From: Truepera sp.
Lineage (GTDB): Bacteria; Deinococcota; Deinococci; Deinococcales; Trueperaceae
Length of the DNA: 64,000 nucleotides
Direction of reading: 5' to 3'
NCBI GenBank assembly: GCA_032027045.1
Contig: JAVSMU010000001.1
Location: 1,802,787-1,866,786, forward strand
Translations under genes and position numbers: made by a program
Notes under the pieces: model-generated
Seen by the model: only the letters and a program-made list of their open reading frames with translations
Told to the model about the DNA's origin: nothing
Database searches by the model: none
Shown: one piece after another, positions 42,794-50,929 of the stretch
Numbering within the stretch: position 1 is the first letter of the stretch
How the letters are laid out: the number at the start of each line of letters is the position of its first letter

Positions 42794-43477
42794 ATGCTCG
42801 ACCTGAGCACCGCGCTCTCACTGATTCGAGACACCCTGCTCCTCCAGCCGGGCACCACCGAGTTGCTCCGGCTCGGGGGCGGGGCGCTGCGGCTCGCCTT
42901 CTTGGTGCTGCTGGTCGCCGGCCTGTCGGAGGCATTGGGCGAGAGCGTCGTCCTTTTCATAAACCGCGTCTCACCGCGCCGCTTCGTCGTGTCCCTCGTC
43001 ATCTCCGCAGTCATCTTCGCGGTCACGTACCTCACCTTCGCGCTCAGCGTGTACCTGGTGGCGCGGTATGCGCTCGAGTCCGAAGCGACCTTCTCGTTCG
43101 TGGCCGGCATCGTGGCCCTAGGCCAGGCGCCACGGCTTTTCGGCATCCTGGTGTTCCTCCCCTATCTCGGCCTACCGGTCTCCGTGCTGCTCTGGATCTG
43201 GAGCATCGGGGCCACCATCCTCGGGGTGGCGGAGGGCCTGAAACTCCGGCCCTTCGAGGCGCTCCTAGCCGTAGCGATCGGTGGCCTGCTCCTGATAACG
43301 GCGCAGCGCACCGTCGGCCGGCCGCTCATGGCTCTGGCGCGCTTGGCGCGCAGGCAGGCAGCGGGTGGGAAGCTCGTGACCGACGCGCGGGGCCTGCGGG
43401 AACTCGTCGACGCCGATCCGGACCCGGGCCTTGCCGCCCCCAAACCCCCACGCGGTAGACGGGGCGGAATCGCGTGA
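42794..43477 (+). CDS. Polytopic membrane protein, possibly YIP1-like
   Basis: The 227-residue protein has about five hydrophobic helices between residues 25 and 180, then a basic C-terminal tail of about 45 residues. The spacing and the short loops recall YIP1/DUF1282-type proteins, but no firm motif is seen. Its stop overlaps the GTG of the next gene (GTGA), so it works with, or at least is made with, the hydrolase-like protein downstream. Function is unknown. Confidence 0.6.
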   Translation: MLDLSTALSLIRDTLLLQPGTTELLRLGGGALRLAFLVLLVAGLSEALGESVVLFINRVSPRRFVVSLVISAVIFAVTYLTFALSVYLVARYALESEATFSFVAGIVALGQAPRLFGILVFLPYLGLPVSVLLWIWSIGATILGVAEGLKLRPFEALLAVAIGGLLLITAQRTVGRPLMALARLARRQAAGGKLVTDARGLRELVDADPDPGLAAPKPPRGRRGGIA

Positions 43478-44475
43478 TCGCGCTGGTCATCGGCGTCGTG
43501 CTCGGTGCCGTACTGGTGTCGCTACTGCTCTCGCCCATCGAGACGCTCGGTTGGTGGGCGGGCTGGTACGGCGAGGGCCTGGAACACCCGCACGAACAGA
43601 GTCACGCTCCCTACAAGAGGATCGGCGGCGACAAGCGTCCCTGGCAGTACGTGGTCTACCTAGACGGCATCGCCAAGGTCGGCGCCGTCAACTACGACGA
43701 CGTACAAGGCATGCTCGACGGCCTCTCCACGGCACTGCCCAACACCGTCATCCTGGGCGACCTCATGCCCTACTCGGTCCGCAACGTCGGCCTCACGGAG
43801 GAGCGGACATTCGCCCGCTTCTGGCGCCGCATGTTCGAGTACAAGGTGGAAGGACGGCGTCCGCTGGTGGCGTTCTCCATCAACATCCGCAACCTCTTCC
43901 AGGTGCTGGTGGCTGCCGACCCCCGTTACGGCCGGGTGTACGGTCGCGGTGAGGGTCAGGTCATCCTCACGTCGCTCCTTCGGGCCGGCTACGAGGTCGG
44001 CAGCCAGGTCCCCATCACCATCGTCGGTTACAGCGGCGGCGTTCAGATCGGCCTGGCAGCCGCGCCCTTCTTGAAACGCGCTCTGGGCGCACCCCTCGCG
44101 ATGATCTCCCTGGCGGGCGTGATGGCGAGCGAGCCCGGGCTCGACGTCCTCGACCGGCTCTACCACCTCCAGGGCACGGAGGACCACATTCCGGCCTACG
44201 GCCAAGCGCTGTTCCCCGGAAGGTGGCCGATAGTAAGGTCCTCCCACTGGAACCGCCTGAAGAGAGCGGGCAGGCTGGTGAACATCTCGATGGGTCCCAT
44301 GAAGCACAACGGTGCCGGCAGTTACCTCGACCACGAGTCGTTCATCGACGGCGAAAGTCACCAGGCTCGCACCACCAGGGTGATAGCCGGCATCCTGGCC
44401 GACATCTCGCGGCCGGAGGCCGGCCGTCCGGGCATACCCGAGTTTCCCGGCGAGCGGCACACGCGGCCCGGGTGA
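43474..44475 (+). CDS. Membrane-anchored alpha/beta-hydrolase-like protein
   Basis: The 333-residue protein has one N-terminal membrane helix (about 2-24) and a soluble body with the nucleophile elbow GYSGG inside IVGYSGGVQIGLAAAPFL, which fits an alpha/beta hydrolase. A late histidine in LDHESFIDG could complete a triad. I cannot assign a substrate; the long N-terminal part (about 45-165) is not typical of lipases. Translational coupling to the preceding membrane protein suggests a two-component membrane module. Confidence 0.6.
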   Translation: MIALVIGVVLGAVLVSLLLSPIETLGWWAGWYGEGLEHPHEQSHAPYKRIGGDKRPWQYVVYLDGIAKVGAVNYDDVQGMLDGLSTALPNTVILGDLMPYSVRNVGLTEERTFARFWRRMFEYKVEGRRPLVAFSINIRNLFQVLVAADPRYGRVYGRGEGQVILTSLLRAGYEVGSQVPITIVGYSGGVQIGLAAAPFLKRALGAPLAMISLAGVMASEPGLDVLDRLYHLQGTEDHIPAYGQALFPGRWPIVRSSHWNRLKRAGRLVNISMGPMKHNGAGSYLDHESFIDGESHQARTTRVIAGILADISRPEAGRPGIPEFPGERHTRPG

Positions 44476-44526
44476 CCTGCCAATTCCGGACTACCGGCCT
44501 GGTCCGGTCGCCCCAGGGAAGGCGTG

Positions 44527-44582
44527 CGCCCGCTTGGCGGGCCCCTACTCGGCACGGTGTCTGCCCTGCAGGGCATGCTCCT
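44527..44582. other. Two palindromic elements upstream of the DEAD-box gene
   Basis: GCCCGC-TTG-GCGGGC forms a six-pair hairpin that could end the hydrolase transcript. The perfect palindrome GCCCTGCAGGGC follows some 30 bases later and could be a binding site. Neither has a T tract. Confidence 0.35.
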
Positions 44583-44629
44583 GCCCTACGCGGTGTATGC
44601 CCCATCACTGTGCCCGCCACTGCATGTCG

Positions 44630-44635
44630 TATAGT
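44630..44635 (+). promoter_or_regulatory. -10 box for the DEAD-box helicase gene
   Basis: TATAGT lies 69 bases before the ATG, so the mRNA has a leader of about 60 bases. The -35 region is poor. Confidence 0.4.
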
Positions 44636-44664
44636 GACCCCCGCTATCCGCTGGCCCTGGGGGG

Positions 44665-44689
44665 TTCCTGGCTCGTGGTTGGCCAGGAA
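44665..44689 (+). promoter_or_regulatory. Hairpin that covers the ribosome binding site of the DEAD-box gene
   Basis: TTCCTGGC (44665-44672) pairs perfectly with GCCAGGAA (44682-44689). The right arm contains part of the AGGAAGGA ribosome binding site that lies before ATG 44704. The stem could lower translation until it is melted. Confidence 0.45.
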
Positions 44690-44703
44690 GGAACACCCTA
44701 GTA

Positions 44704-46251
44704 ATGCAAAATGAAGTTTCGTTCGACGGGTTCAACCTAGACCCGCGAGTAGTCATCGGCGTGCGCGCTGCCGGCTACGTAAAGCCCACCCCCATCCAGG
44801 AGCAGACGGTTACAGCCGCAATGGCCGGCCGCCACGTCCTGGGTCTCGCGCAAACCGGCACCGGCAAGACCGCAGCCTTCGTGCTGCCCATCCTCCACCG
44901 GCTTCTGCTCGGCAGTGGCCCCGAAGGCCAACGCCACGGCGGCCGCGGCAGCCGCCGCGTGATCCGGGCCCTCGTCGTCGCGCCAACACGTGAGCTCGCT
45001 GAGCAGATCAACGACGAGTTCCGCACTCTCGGTCAGTCCACCGGTCTGCGCAGCGCCACCGTCTACGGCGGCGTCGGGTTCCAGCCGCAGATCGACGCCC
45101 TGCGCGGTCGCGCCGACATCATCGTCGCCTGCCCGGGCCGCCTTCTCGATCACATGCAACGCGGGAACGCGAACCTCACCGATGTCGAGGTGCTCGTCAT
45201 CGACGAAGCGGATCACATGTTCGACATGGGCTTCTTGCCGCCCATCCGTCAGATCCTCAGGGCCGTGCCCGTCGAGGCGCAGCGGCTCCTCTTCTCCGCT
45301 ACCATGCCGGACGAGGTCGCGTACCTCGCGGACGAGATTCTCACCGACCCGCTCAAAGTCGAGATCAACCGCATAATGCCGGCCGAGACCATCGACCACG
45401 CGCTCATCCCGGTCGACGAGGCCAACAAGACCGCCTTGCTGCTCGACCTGCTGAAGAAGAACGATCTCAGGTCCGTGCTGGTGTTCACGCGCACGAAGCA
45501 CCGCGCCAAGCGCCTCGCGGCCACCCTCGACAAGGCCAACCATTTCGTGGCGGAGCTGCAGGGTAACCTCTCGCAACGCCGACGCCAGGAGGCCCTCGAC
45601 GGCTTCAAGCAGGGCAAGTATCACGTGCTGGTGGCCACCGACATCGCCGCTCGAGGCATCGACGTGGCCCGTGTCTCGCACGTGATCAACTACGACTTCC
45701 CGGACACCTCCGAGGCCTACACCCACCGCATCGGCCGGACGGGTCGAGCGGAGCACAGCGGGGAGGCCCTCACGTTCGTGACGGCCAATGACCTCGACAA
45801 CGTGCGCCAACTAGAGCGTCGCCTGCGCATGCGCATCGAACGGCGTCCGGTGGACGGCATCTCGGGCCCGGCCGGCGCGCTAGAGGCCACTGACTCCAGG
45901 TCGGACCGCCCCCGTGCGGGCGGCGCCGGTCGCGGGCCTCGCCGTGGAAGCAGCAACGGGCGCGGTCCGCGGCCGAGCGGCGCGGCAGCAGGCGGCTCGA
46001 GGGTCGGCCGCGACAACGCCCACCGCGGAGGCGGCGCTGAAGGTCAGCGCCGCGACCCCCAGGCCGACGCCCGGCGCGACCAGCCCGGACAGCGCGGCGC
46101 CGCAGCCCGGGGCCAAGGCGGCCAGGGCAGCGGGCAAGGCGGACACGGCAACCGCGACAAGGGCGCAGCCAACGCCAACAGCGAAGGCCAGCGTCGCTCA
46201 TCGAACCGCCGCGGTCCCGGCCGCCGGCAGCCGACGGCCCGCTCGGAGTAA
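44704..46251 (+). CDS. DEAD-box ATP-dependent RNA helicase
   Basis: This cytosolic helicase remodels RNA in ribosome assembly, decay or cold adaptation. The 515-residue protein has all motifs: TPIQEQTV, AQTGTGKTAAF, PTRELAEQ, DEADHMFDMGF, SATMP, ATDIAARGID and HRIGRTGRA. Residues from about 390 onward are a Gly/Arg/Ala/Gln-rich tail that should bind RNA without specificity. It resembles RhlE/CshA types; the exact subfamily is not assigned. The leader carries a hairpin over the ribosome binding site. Confidence 0.93.
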   Translation: MQNEVSFDGFNLDPRVVIGVRAAGYVKPTPIQEQTVTAAMAGRHVLGLAQTGTGKTAAFVLPILHRLLLGSGPEGQRHGGRGSRRVIRALVVAPTRELAEQINDEFRTLGQSTGLRSATVYGGVGFQPQIDALRGRADIIVACPGRLLDHMQRGNANLTDVEVLVIDEADHMFDMGFLPPIRQILRAVPVEAQRLLFSATMPDEVAYLADEILTDPLKVEINRIMPAETIDHALIPVDEANKTALLLDLLKKNDLRSVLVFTRTKHRAKRLAATLDKANHFVAELQGNLSQRRRQEALDGFKQGKYHVLVATDIAARGIDVARVSHVINYDFPDTSEAYTHRIGRTGRAEHSGEALTFVTANDLDNVRQLERRLRMRIERRPVDGISGPAGALEATDSRSDRPRAGGAGRGPRRGSSNGRGPRPSGAAAGGSRVGRDNAHRGGGAEGQRRDPQADARRDQPGQRGAAARGQGGQGSGQGGHGNRDKGAANANSEGQRRSSNRRGPGRRQPTARSE

Positions 46252-46314
46252 GGCCCCGAGGCTTAGTACTCAGCGGACTCCTGCCTAGAGGAACTAGGAC
46301 GAGACCCATTGTTC

Positions 46315-46349
46315 AACCCTCCGCCAAGCGGCAAGCTTGGTGGAGGGTT
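46315..46349 (+). terminator. 15-bp stem-loop after the DEAD-box gene, overlapping the next ribosome binding site
   Basis: AACCCTCCGCCAAGC (46315-46329) pairs with GCTTGGTGGAGGGTT (46335-46349), with one G-T pair and a five-base loop. It is the strongest hairpin in the region, with TTTC at its end, so it may terminate the helicase transcript. Its right arm also contains GGAGGG, which is seven bases before ATG 46355, so in read-through RNA it would hide the ribosome binding site of the next gene. Confidence 0.6.
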
Positions 46350-46354
46350 TCGTC

Positions 46355-48091
46355 ATGCGCATCACGCCTGCAACCAGCGCCTCCCACAGTCCGTACCAGC
46401 GCGCCGTGTTCGAGCATGTCGAGCGCTCCGGCGCCAACGCCGTCGTCATGGCCACGGCCGGCAGCGGCAAGACGACCACCCTGGTCGAGGTGGCAAGGCG
46501 GCTACCCTCGGGTTCCCGAGCCTGCTTCCTCGCGTTCAACCGGTCCACCGCCGCCGAACTGCGTGCGCGCCTGCCCAGCGGCGTGCACGCCACCACCATC
46601 CACGCACTTGGCCTGGCGGCCCTAGCGAAAAGCTACCCGGCGGTCGCCGGCTCACGCGTCGACCACGGCAAGTACTCGCGCCTCGCGCTGGAGGCGGTGG
46701 CCGAGCTGCACCCTGACGGCCACGGCAGCTTAGCCCCCGGGCTGGCGGACCACCTCGCGCGGCTGGTGCACTTCGCCAGGCTGGAGCTGACCAACCCCCA
46801 CGACCTGGCGGCCGTCTCCGAGCTCGTCAACCGCTACGGCATCGAAGCTCCCGTAGCGCCGGACCAGCTGAGTGACCTCTACGCCCTCGTAGCACCGCTC
46901 ATCCGTGCGGGTACGGCCGCGGCGTCAAGGGGCAGCATCGACCTCACGGACATGGTTTACCTCGTCGTCACGGAGCGGCTGCAACTGGAGGACTACGACT
47001 TCGTCTGCGTCGACGAGGCTCAGGACCTCAGCCGCATGGCCCTGGCGCTCGTGCTCCGCCTGGTGGAGGGTGGCGCCAGGGCGCTGTTCGTGGGCGATCC
47101 GCGGCAAGCCATATACGCCTTCGCTGGCGCCGACCCACGCTCGCTCGAGCGCGCACGGCGCGAGGCGAGCGCGACCGTGCTGCCCCTCTCCGTCTCCTAC
47201 CGCTGTCCCACGCGCCACGTCGCCCTGGCCCGCCGCTTCGCGCCCGAGATGGACGCCGCACCCGGCGCGCGCCTGGGATCGGTGCGGCTGCTCACCGAGG
47301 CGAGGCTGGCGCGCACCGTGCAACCCAGGGACCTCGTCATGGCCAGGGTCAACTCCCCGCTACTCGCGGTTTCGTTGCGCTTGGCAGAGGCCGGCACCCC
47401 CGTAACGGTACTGGGCGAGGAGCTGGAAGCGGAGCTCCACGCACTCGCGCGGCGCATATTCCCCGGCAGGGCACGCCTCCCCCACACCGCACTGGCCGAC
47501 GTGCGGCGCCACGCCACGTCGGAGGGGCGCCGCCTCGAGCGCGAGTTCATGACCAGCCCACGGCTAGCGCAGTTGCAATCGCGCAACGCCGATACCCACA
47601 GGGCGCTGGCCTTGGTCATCGAGGCCGCCTACGACGAGCGACCCGCCAATGCAGTCGCCGCTGTGAGGGGCCTCTGGCGGAGTCAGGAACTGGACTTCTC
47701 CCAACTGGAACGAGTGACGTCTCGGTTGCTGGCACCCCGAACAGGTACGGACGGCGCCGTACTCAGCACCATCCACAAGGCCAAGGGCCGCGAGGCCGAG
47801 CGGGTGTTCCTGCTGCGGCCCGAAGAGTTGGGGATCGGCGGCGCCGACGCGAACGACGACGCCGTGGAAGCCAACGTACTTTTCGTGGCGCTCACCAGGG
47901 CCAGGCGCGAGCTGGTATTCGTGGAGCGCCGCGCCGGAGCCGTAGCGGAGCGACTCCGTGGTCATGCCTCAAGACCGCCCGGCAACCGGCTGGAGCGTGA
48001 CTGGGATGAGGTGCTCAGGCTTGCGCTGGTGATGAACCGAGCCGCGCGCGCAGGCCGGCCACCCCTTCGAGGGCTTCGGCTACGCGCCTAG
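46355..48091 (+). CDS. UvrD/Rep-like superfamily 1 DNA helicase
   Basis: The 578-residue protein has the SF1A motifs: the Q-type start SPYQRAVFEHV, Walker A ATAGSGKTTTL, AFNRSTAAELRARL (motif Ia), VDEAQDLS (motif II), GDPRQAIYAFAGAD (motif III), SYRCPTRH (motif IV), TIHKAKGREAERVFL (motif V) and FVALTRARREL (motif VI). It is shorter than UvrD or PcrA and probably works in a repair or replication-restart role. ATG 46355 directly follows a stem-loop that contains its ribosome binding site. The stop lies in a 15-bp tandem repeat. Confidence 0.88.
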   Translation: MRITPATSASHSPYQRAVFEHVERSGANAVVMATAGSGKTTTLVEVARRLPSGSRACFLAFNRSTAAELRARLPSGVHATTIHALGLAALAKSYPAVAGSRVDHGKYSRLALEAVAELHPDGHGSLAPGLADHLARLVHFARLELTNPHDLAAVSELVNRYGIEAPVAPDQLSDLYALVAPLIRAGTAAASRGSIDLTDMVYLVVTERLQLEDYDFVCVDEAQDLSRMALALVLRLVEGGARALFVGDPRQAIYAFAGADPRSLERARREASATVLPLSVSYRCPTRHVALARRFAPEMDAAPGARLGSVRLLTEARLARTVQPRDLVMARVNSPLLAVSLRLAEAGTPVTVLGEELEAELHALARRIFPGRARLPHTALADVRRHATSEGRRLEREFMTSPRLAQLQSRNADTHRALALVIEAAYDERPANAVAAVRGLWRSQELDFSQLERVTSRLLAPRTGTDGAVLSTIHKAKGREAERVFLLRPEELGIGGADANDDAVEANVLFVALTRARRELVFVERRAGAVAERLRGHASRPPGNRLERDWDEVLRLALVMNRAARAGRPPLRGLRLRA

Positions 48092-48131
48092 ACCACAAGC
48101 TCCTAGACCACAGGTGCCTAGACCGAGCGCC
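48087..48131. repeat. Three 15-bp tandem repeats containing the stops of two convergent genes
   Basis: Units begin at 48087, 48102 and 48117 with CCTAGACCACA and variants. The palindrome CTAG inside the first unit supplies the TAG stop of the helicase, and the one in the third supplies, on the other strand, the TAG stop of the TusA-like gene. Confidence 0.7.
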
Positions 48132-48483
48132 TACGCGGGGCCTTCACCGCGACGGTCTTGCGGATGACGAACACTGTCGACGCGAAGAGCCAGAAGCCGC
48201 TACGCGTGAGCGACGCGAGTTCCAGCCCCTGACGCTCAACCCACGCTGGAACCTCGTAAGGCGCGAAACGGTCGCGGGTGACGACCTCCAGCGAGTCGCC
48301 CAGAGGTATCTCCGAGAGCCTTTCCTTCACCCGTAGTAGACCCAGGGAACACGGCGTGGCGCGGTTGTCGAGCTTGTGAACGGTACTCTCACCGCCGGCG
48401 TCGCGCGTGGTGGCGCGCGTTGTGGCGCGCGGCGCGGCAGGCGGAGCGGCGGTGCCCCGTGTCGGTGCGCTCGAGGCCGCCAT
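48118..48483 (-). CDS. TusA-family sulfur-carrier-like protein with an Ala/Thr-rich N-terminal extension
   Basis: TusA proteins pass persulfide sulfur between partners. The core (about residues 36-105) has the family pattern: RATPCSLGLLRVKERL with the conserved cysteine, then LGDSLEVVTRD and a late strand. The usual CPxP motif reads CSLG here. The first 35 residues are low-complexity and may be a linker; the last 20 are basic. The ATG shares one base with the stop of the membrane protein upstream, so the two are coupled. Confidence 0.72.
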   Translation of the reverse strand: MAASSAPTRGTAAPPAAPRATTRATTRDAGGESTVHKLDNRATPCSLGLLRVKERLSEIPLGDSLEVVTRDRFAPYEVPAWVERQGLELASLTRSGFWLFASTVFVIRKTVAVKAPRRRSV

Positions 48484-49442
48484 CAGTCCTCTGCGGGCGC
48501 GAGGTCGTCGAGGTTGCAAACCCCGCGCACCGGCGAGCAAGCCCGGTACAAGGGGCAGGTTATGAAGATCACCACCAGGGCCACGATGAGCATGAGCTTG
48601 AGTGGCACGAGAAGGCCGATCCCGCTCTGCCAGAAGGGACTGGCCACGCCGCCGTAGCGCAGGGCCATCCACACGCCGGTGACGATGATGGTGGGCAACG
48701 AGGTGCGCACGACCCAGCGGAAGCGCTCGAGCTGCCGCGCGCCCGCCACCACGGCGTCGAGGTTGGCGTGCTTCCGGCCCGCCGGGACGGCCGCGCCGAG
48801 GTTGAAGAGCGCGCCGCCCAGCCAAGCCGCGAACGCCCACAGGTGGATGCTCCTCACGACCGCCAAGAACCGGAGACCCGAGCTATCGGCCCAGCCCCAC
48901 AGTGCCAGTGAGCCGGCGCCGATCAGCAGTGCGGCCAACGCGGCCGCGCGGCTGCGGTGCGCCTGGGTGACGAGCACCGCCAAGGTGAGACCGGCCGCCG
49001 TCAGGCTCACGGCCTGCCACGTGGCGAGGTACGGCACGAACCAGGCCGTGCCGGCGCCCAGCGCCAGCACCGGAGCGAGGTAGCGCCCGACGACCCTCAC
49101 GCGGCCAAGCAGCTCGGCATGCAGGGCGCCTACGCGGCCGGCGTCGAGGCCGACCTCGGACCGGCGTAGGTAGAAGAGACGCCACGCCAGCATCCCCGTG
49201 ACCAGCGCCAAGCCCCAGAACTGGAGCCAGCGCCCCACGAGTTCTATCCCGTCGAGGCCGTGCAAACGACCCGTGAAGTAGCTGCCTACGAGCGAGGCCA
49301 CAGAGATGAGGAAGAACGCCGCCTTGGGCAGGAACGGCGTCTCCGTCTTGACTTCGACCTGCACGCGCTGGCGCGGCGTGATCACGGGGGCCGTGATCAT
49401 CGCTCCCAACGCGGCATTGGGGAGGTGAGTGCGATCAGCCAT
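48483..49442 (-). CDS. CopD-like integral membrane protein
   Basis: The 319-residue protein has about eight hydrophobic segments. The segment with SIHLWAFAAWLGGALFNLG resembles the HxxxxxWxGG pattern of CopD/DUF-type membrane proteins that bind heme or copper. The C terminus ends with cysteines in TCPLYRACSPVRGVCNL, possibly a metal or sulfur site. It heads a two-gene unit with the TusA-like protein, which suggests sulfur or metal handling at the membrane; this is inference. GAGGAACC precedes the ATG. Confidence 0.62.
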   Translation of the reverse strand: MADRTHLPNAALGAMITAPVITPRQRVQVEVKTETPFLPKAAFFLISVASLVGSYFTGRLHGLDGIELVGRWLQFWGLALVTGMLAWRLFYLRRSEVGLDAGRVGALHAELLGRVRVVGRYLAPVLALGAGTAWFVPYLATWQAVSLTAAGLTLAVLVTQAHRSRAAALAALLIGAGSLALWGWADSSGLRFLAVVRSIHLWAFAAWLGGALFNLGAAVPAGRKHANLDAVVAGARQLERFRWVVRTSLPTIIVTGVWMALRYGGVASPFWQSGIGLLVPLKLMLIVALVVIFITCPLYRACSPVRGVCNLDDLAPAED

Positions 49443-49517
49443 GGTTCCTCGTAGCCTAATCCAGAGGGCAGCACTATGCTTTGACTCCAGTCAACCAACG
49501 TTACTCAAGCGCGGCGA

Positions 49518-49523
49518 TATCAT
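49518..49523 (+). promoter_or_regulatory. -10 box of leaderless type for lplB-lplA
   Basis: TATCAT ends seven bases before ATG 49531. Confidence 0.5.
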
Positions 49524-49530
49524 CGCGGGC

Positions 49531-49836
49531 ATGGCACTTCACGGCGAGTACAAGCACCCCGGCGGGAAGTTGGTGGTGGTGGACCTACGGGTGGCCGACG
49601 GGCGGCTCGTGGACGTGCACGTTAGCGGCGACTTCTTCCTCGAACCGGCTGAGGCCCTGGACGCCATCGTGGCGGCACTTGAAGGGGCCCCCAGCACCTC
49701 CTCGGCAGCCGAGCTGGCGGACCGGGTGGCCGAGGCGCTGCCCGAGGGAGCGGTGATGCTCGGCTTCGACGCTGGCTCCGTGGCCGCGGCCGTGAGGCGG
49801 GCCGTGGACGATGGCCGTCCGAGGGAGCGGCTATGA
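49531..49836 (+). CDS. lplB: Lipoate-protein ligase accessory domain (LplB type)
   Basis: The 101-residue protein matches the C-terminal domain of lipoate-protein ligases: HGEYKHPGGKLVVVDLRV and VHVSGDFFLEPAEALDAI are typical. In archaea such as Thermoplasma this domain is a separate subunit that the catalytic LplA needs to activate lipoate. Its stop overlaps the start of the catalytic subunit gene (ATGA), which fits an obligate partner. The inner ATG is supported by the -10 box. Confidence 0.8.
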   Translation: MALHGEYKHPGGKLVVVDLRVADGRLVDVHVSGDFFLEPAEALDAIVAALEGAPSTSSAAELADRVAEALPEGAVMLGFDAGSVAAAVRRAVDDGRPRERL

Positions 49837-50633
49837 GCGCCGCCGACCGCTTCGAGAAGTTCCGCCCGCGCTGGCGGGCGTTCGACTGGCAGCTCGTGCG
49901 CATGGGGCCACAGGCCCCCGAGTTGCACATGGCGCTCGACGAGGTTCTCACCTACGAGGTGGGCGCCGGCGGGAGGCCGCCAACGCTCCGGATCTGGGAG
50001 TGGGCGTCCAACGCGGTCATCCTCGGGCGGTTCCAGTCGGTGCGCAACGAGGTAGACCCGGAGGGTGCCGCCAAGTACGACATCGCCATCATGCGCCGCA
50101 TCACGGGTGGCGGAGCCATGTTCGTCGAACCGCAGAACACCATCACGTACTCGGTCTACGCCCCCGACTCCCTCGTCAAGGGCATGTCGTTCATAGACTC
50201 GTACGAGTTCATGGACGATTGGGTGCTGGAGGGCCTGCGCTCCCTCGGGGTGGAGGCGGAGTACATCCCGATCAACGACCTCTCGTCTATGGCCGGCAAG
50301 ATAGGCGGCGCGGCGCAGACCCGTCGCGGCGGGGCGGTGCTCCATCACGTGACCATGGCCTACGACATGAACCCCGAGAAGATGCTCGAGGTGCTGCGCA
50401 TAGGCCGCGAGAAGCTGTCCGACAAGGGAAGCGTGAGCGCCAACAAGCGCGTCGCGCCGCTAAGGCAGCAGACGCAGCTGCCGCGCCAGACGGTCATCGA
50501 CCGGCTGGTCGACACGTTCCGGAACCGCTACGGCCTGACGGAGGGCGAGTTGAGCGCCGACGAACTGGCGCGTGCCCAAACCCTGGCTAGCGAGAAGTTC
50601 CTTTCGGACGAGTGGCGCTACTTGCTGCCGTGA
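49833..50633 (+). CDS. lplA: Lipoate-protein ligase A, catalytic subunit
   Basis: This enzyme attaches lipoate to the E2 or H proteins of oxoacid dehydrogenases and glycine cleavage. The 266-residue protein has the biotin/lipoate ligase fold: LVRMGPQAPELHMALDE, the RRITGGGAMFVEPQN loop, the lysine-containing SSMAGKIGGAAQTRRGGAVLHH and the following strands. The C-terminal accessory domain is absent and is supplied by the preceding gene. Octanoyl transfer is an alternative activity in the family. Confidence 0.85.
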   Translation: MSAADRFEKFRPRWRAFDWQLVRMGPQAPELHMALDEVLTYEVGAGGRPPTLRIWEWASNAVILGRFQSVRNEVDPEGAAKYDIAIMRRITGGGAMFVEPQNTITYSVYAPDSLVKGMSFIDSYEFMDDWVLEGLRSLGVEAEYIPINDLSSMAGKIGGAAQTRRGGAVLHHVTMAYDMNPEKMLEVLRIGREKLSDKGSVSANKRVAPLRQQTQLPRQTVIDRLVDTFRNRYGLTEGELSADELARAQTLASEKFLSDEWRYLLP

Positions 50634-50636
50634 ACT

Positions 50637-50757
50637 GTCGGGCCCCATCTGAGCATTCCGGTCGCGGTCGGGTATTACTGCCACCGTAAACGCGATGTCG
50701 GGCCCCAACCCGAGCATTCCGGTCGCGGACGGGTTCCACGGCCACCATAAGCCCGCA
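50637..50757. repeat. Two imperfect 60-bp tandem repeats
   Basis: Copies start at 50637 and 50697 with GTCGGGCCCCA and share GAGCATTCCGGTCGCGG and a later CACC-TAA core. They lie between lplA and dctP, where about 300 bases hold no gene. No hairpin or open frame is conserved between them. Confidence 0.6.
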
Positions 50758-50863
50758 CCATAAGCGAGTTGCCGGAACACTACCGGAGCGTTCCGCTCGG
50801 CCTCCGGCGTCAACCGTTGTGGCCCGTTCGTTCTTTTGTGCGCCGCCGACGCATCACTAGTCG

Positions 50864-50869
50864 TATACT
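50864..50869 (+). promoter_or_regulatory. -10 box for dctP
   Basis: TATACT lies 61 bases before the dctP ATG. The -35 region is not recognisable. Confidence 0.4.
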
Positions 50870-50929
50870 TCCCGGGAACCACAATTCAACCCGGCCCCTG
50901 GGGTCGGCAGACCATGGCAGGAGGCAACG

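Noticed and set aside
46337..46354. GTG 46337 as the start of the UvrD-like helicase
   Set aside because: The codon lies inside the right arm of the terminator stem and has no ribosome binding site, while ATG 46355 has GGAGGG seven bases away.
50637..50757. Possible CRISPR array
   Set aside because: Only two copies, no spacer between them, and the unit is 60 bases with mismatches throughout; no cas gene is in the window.
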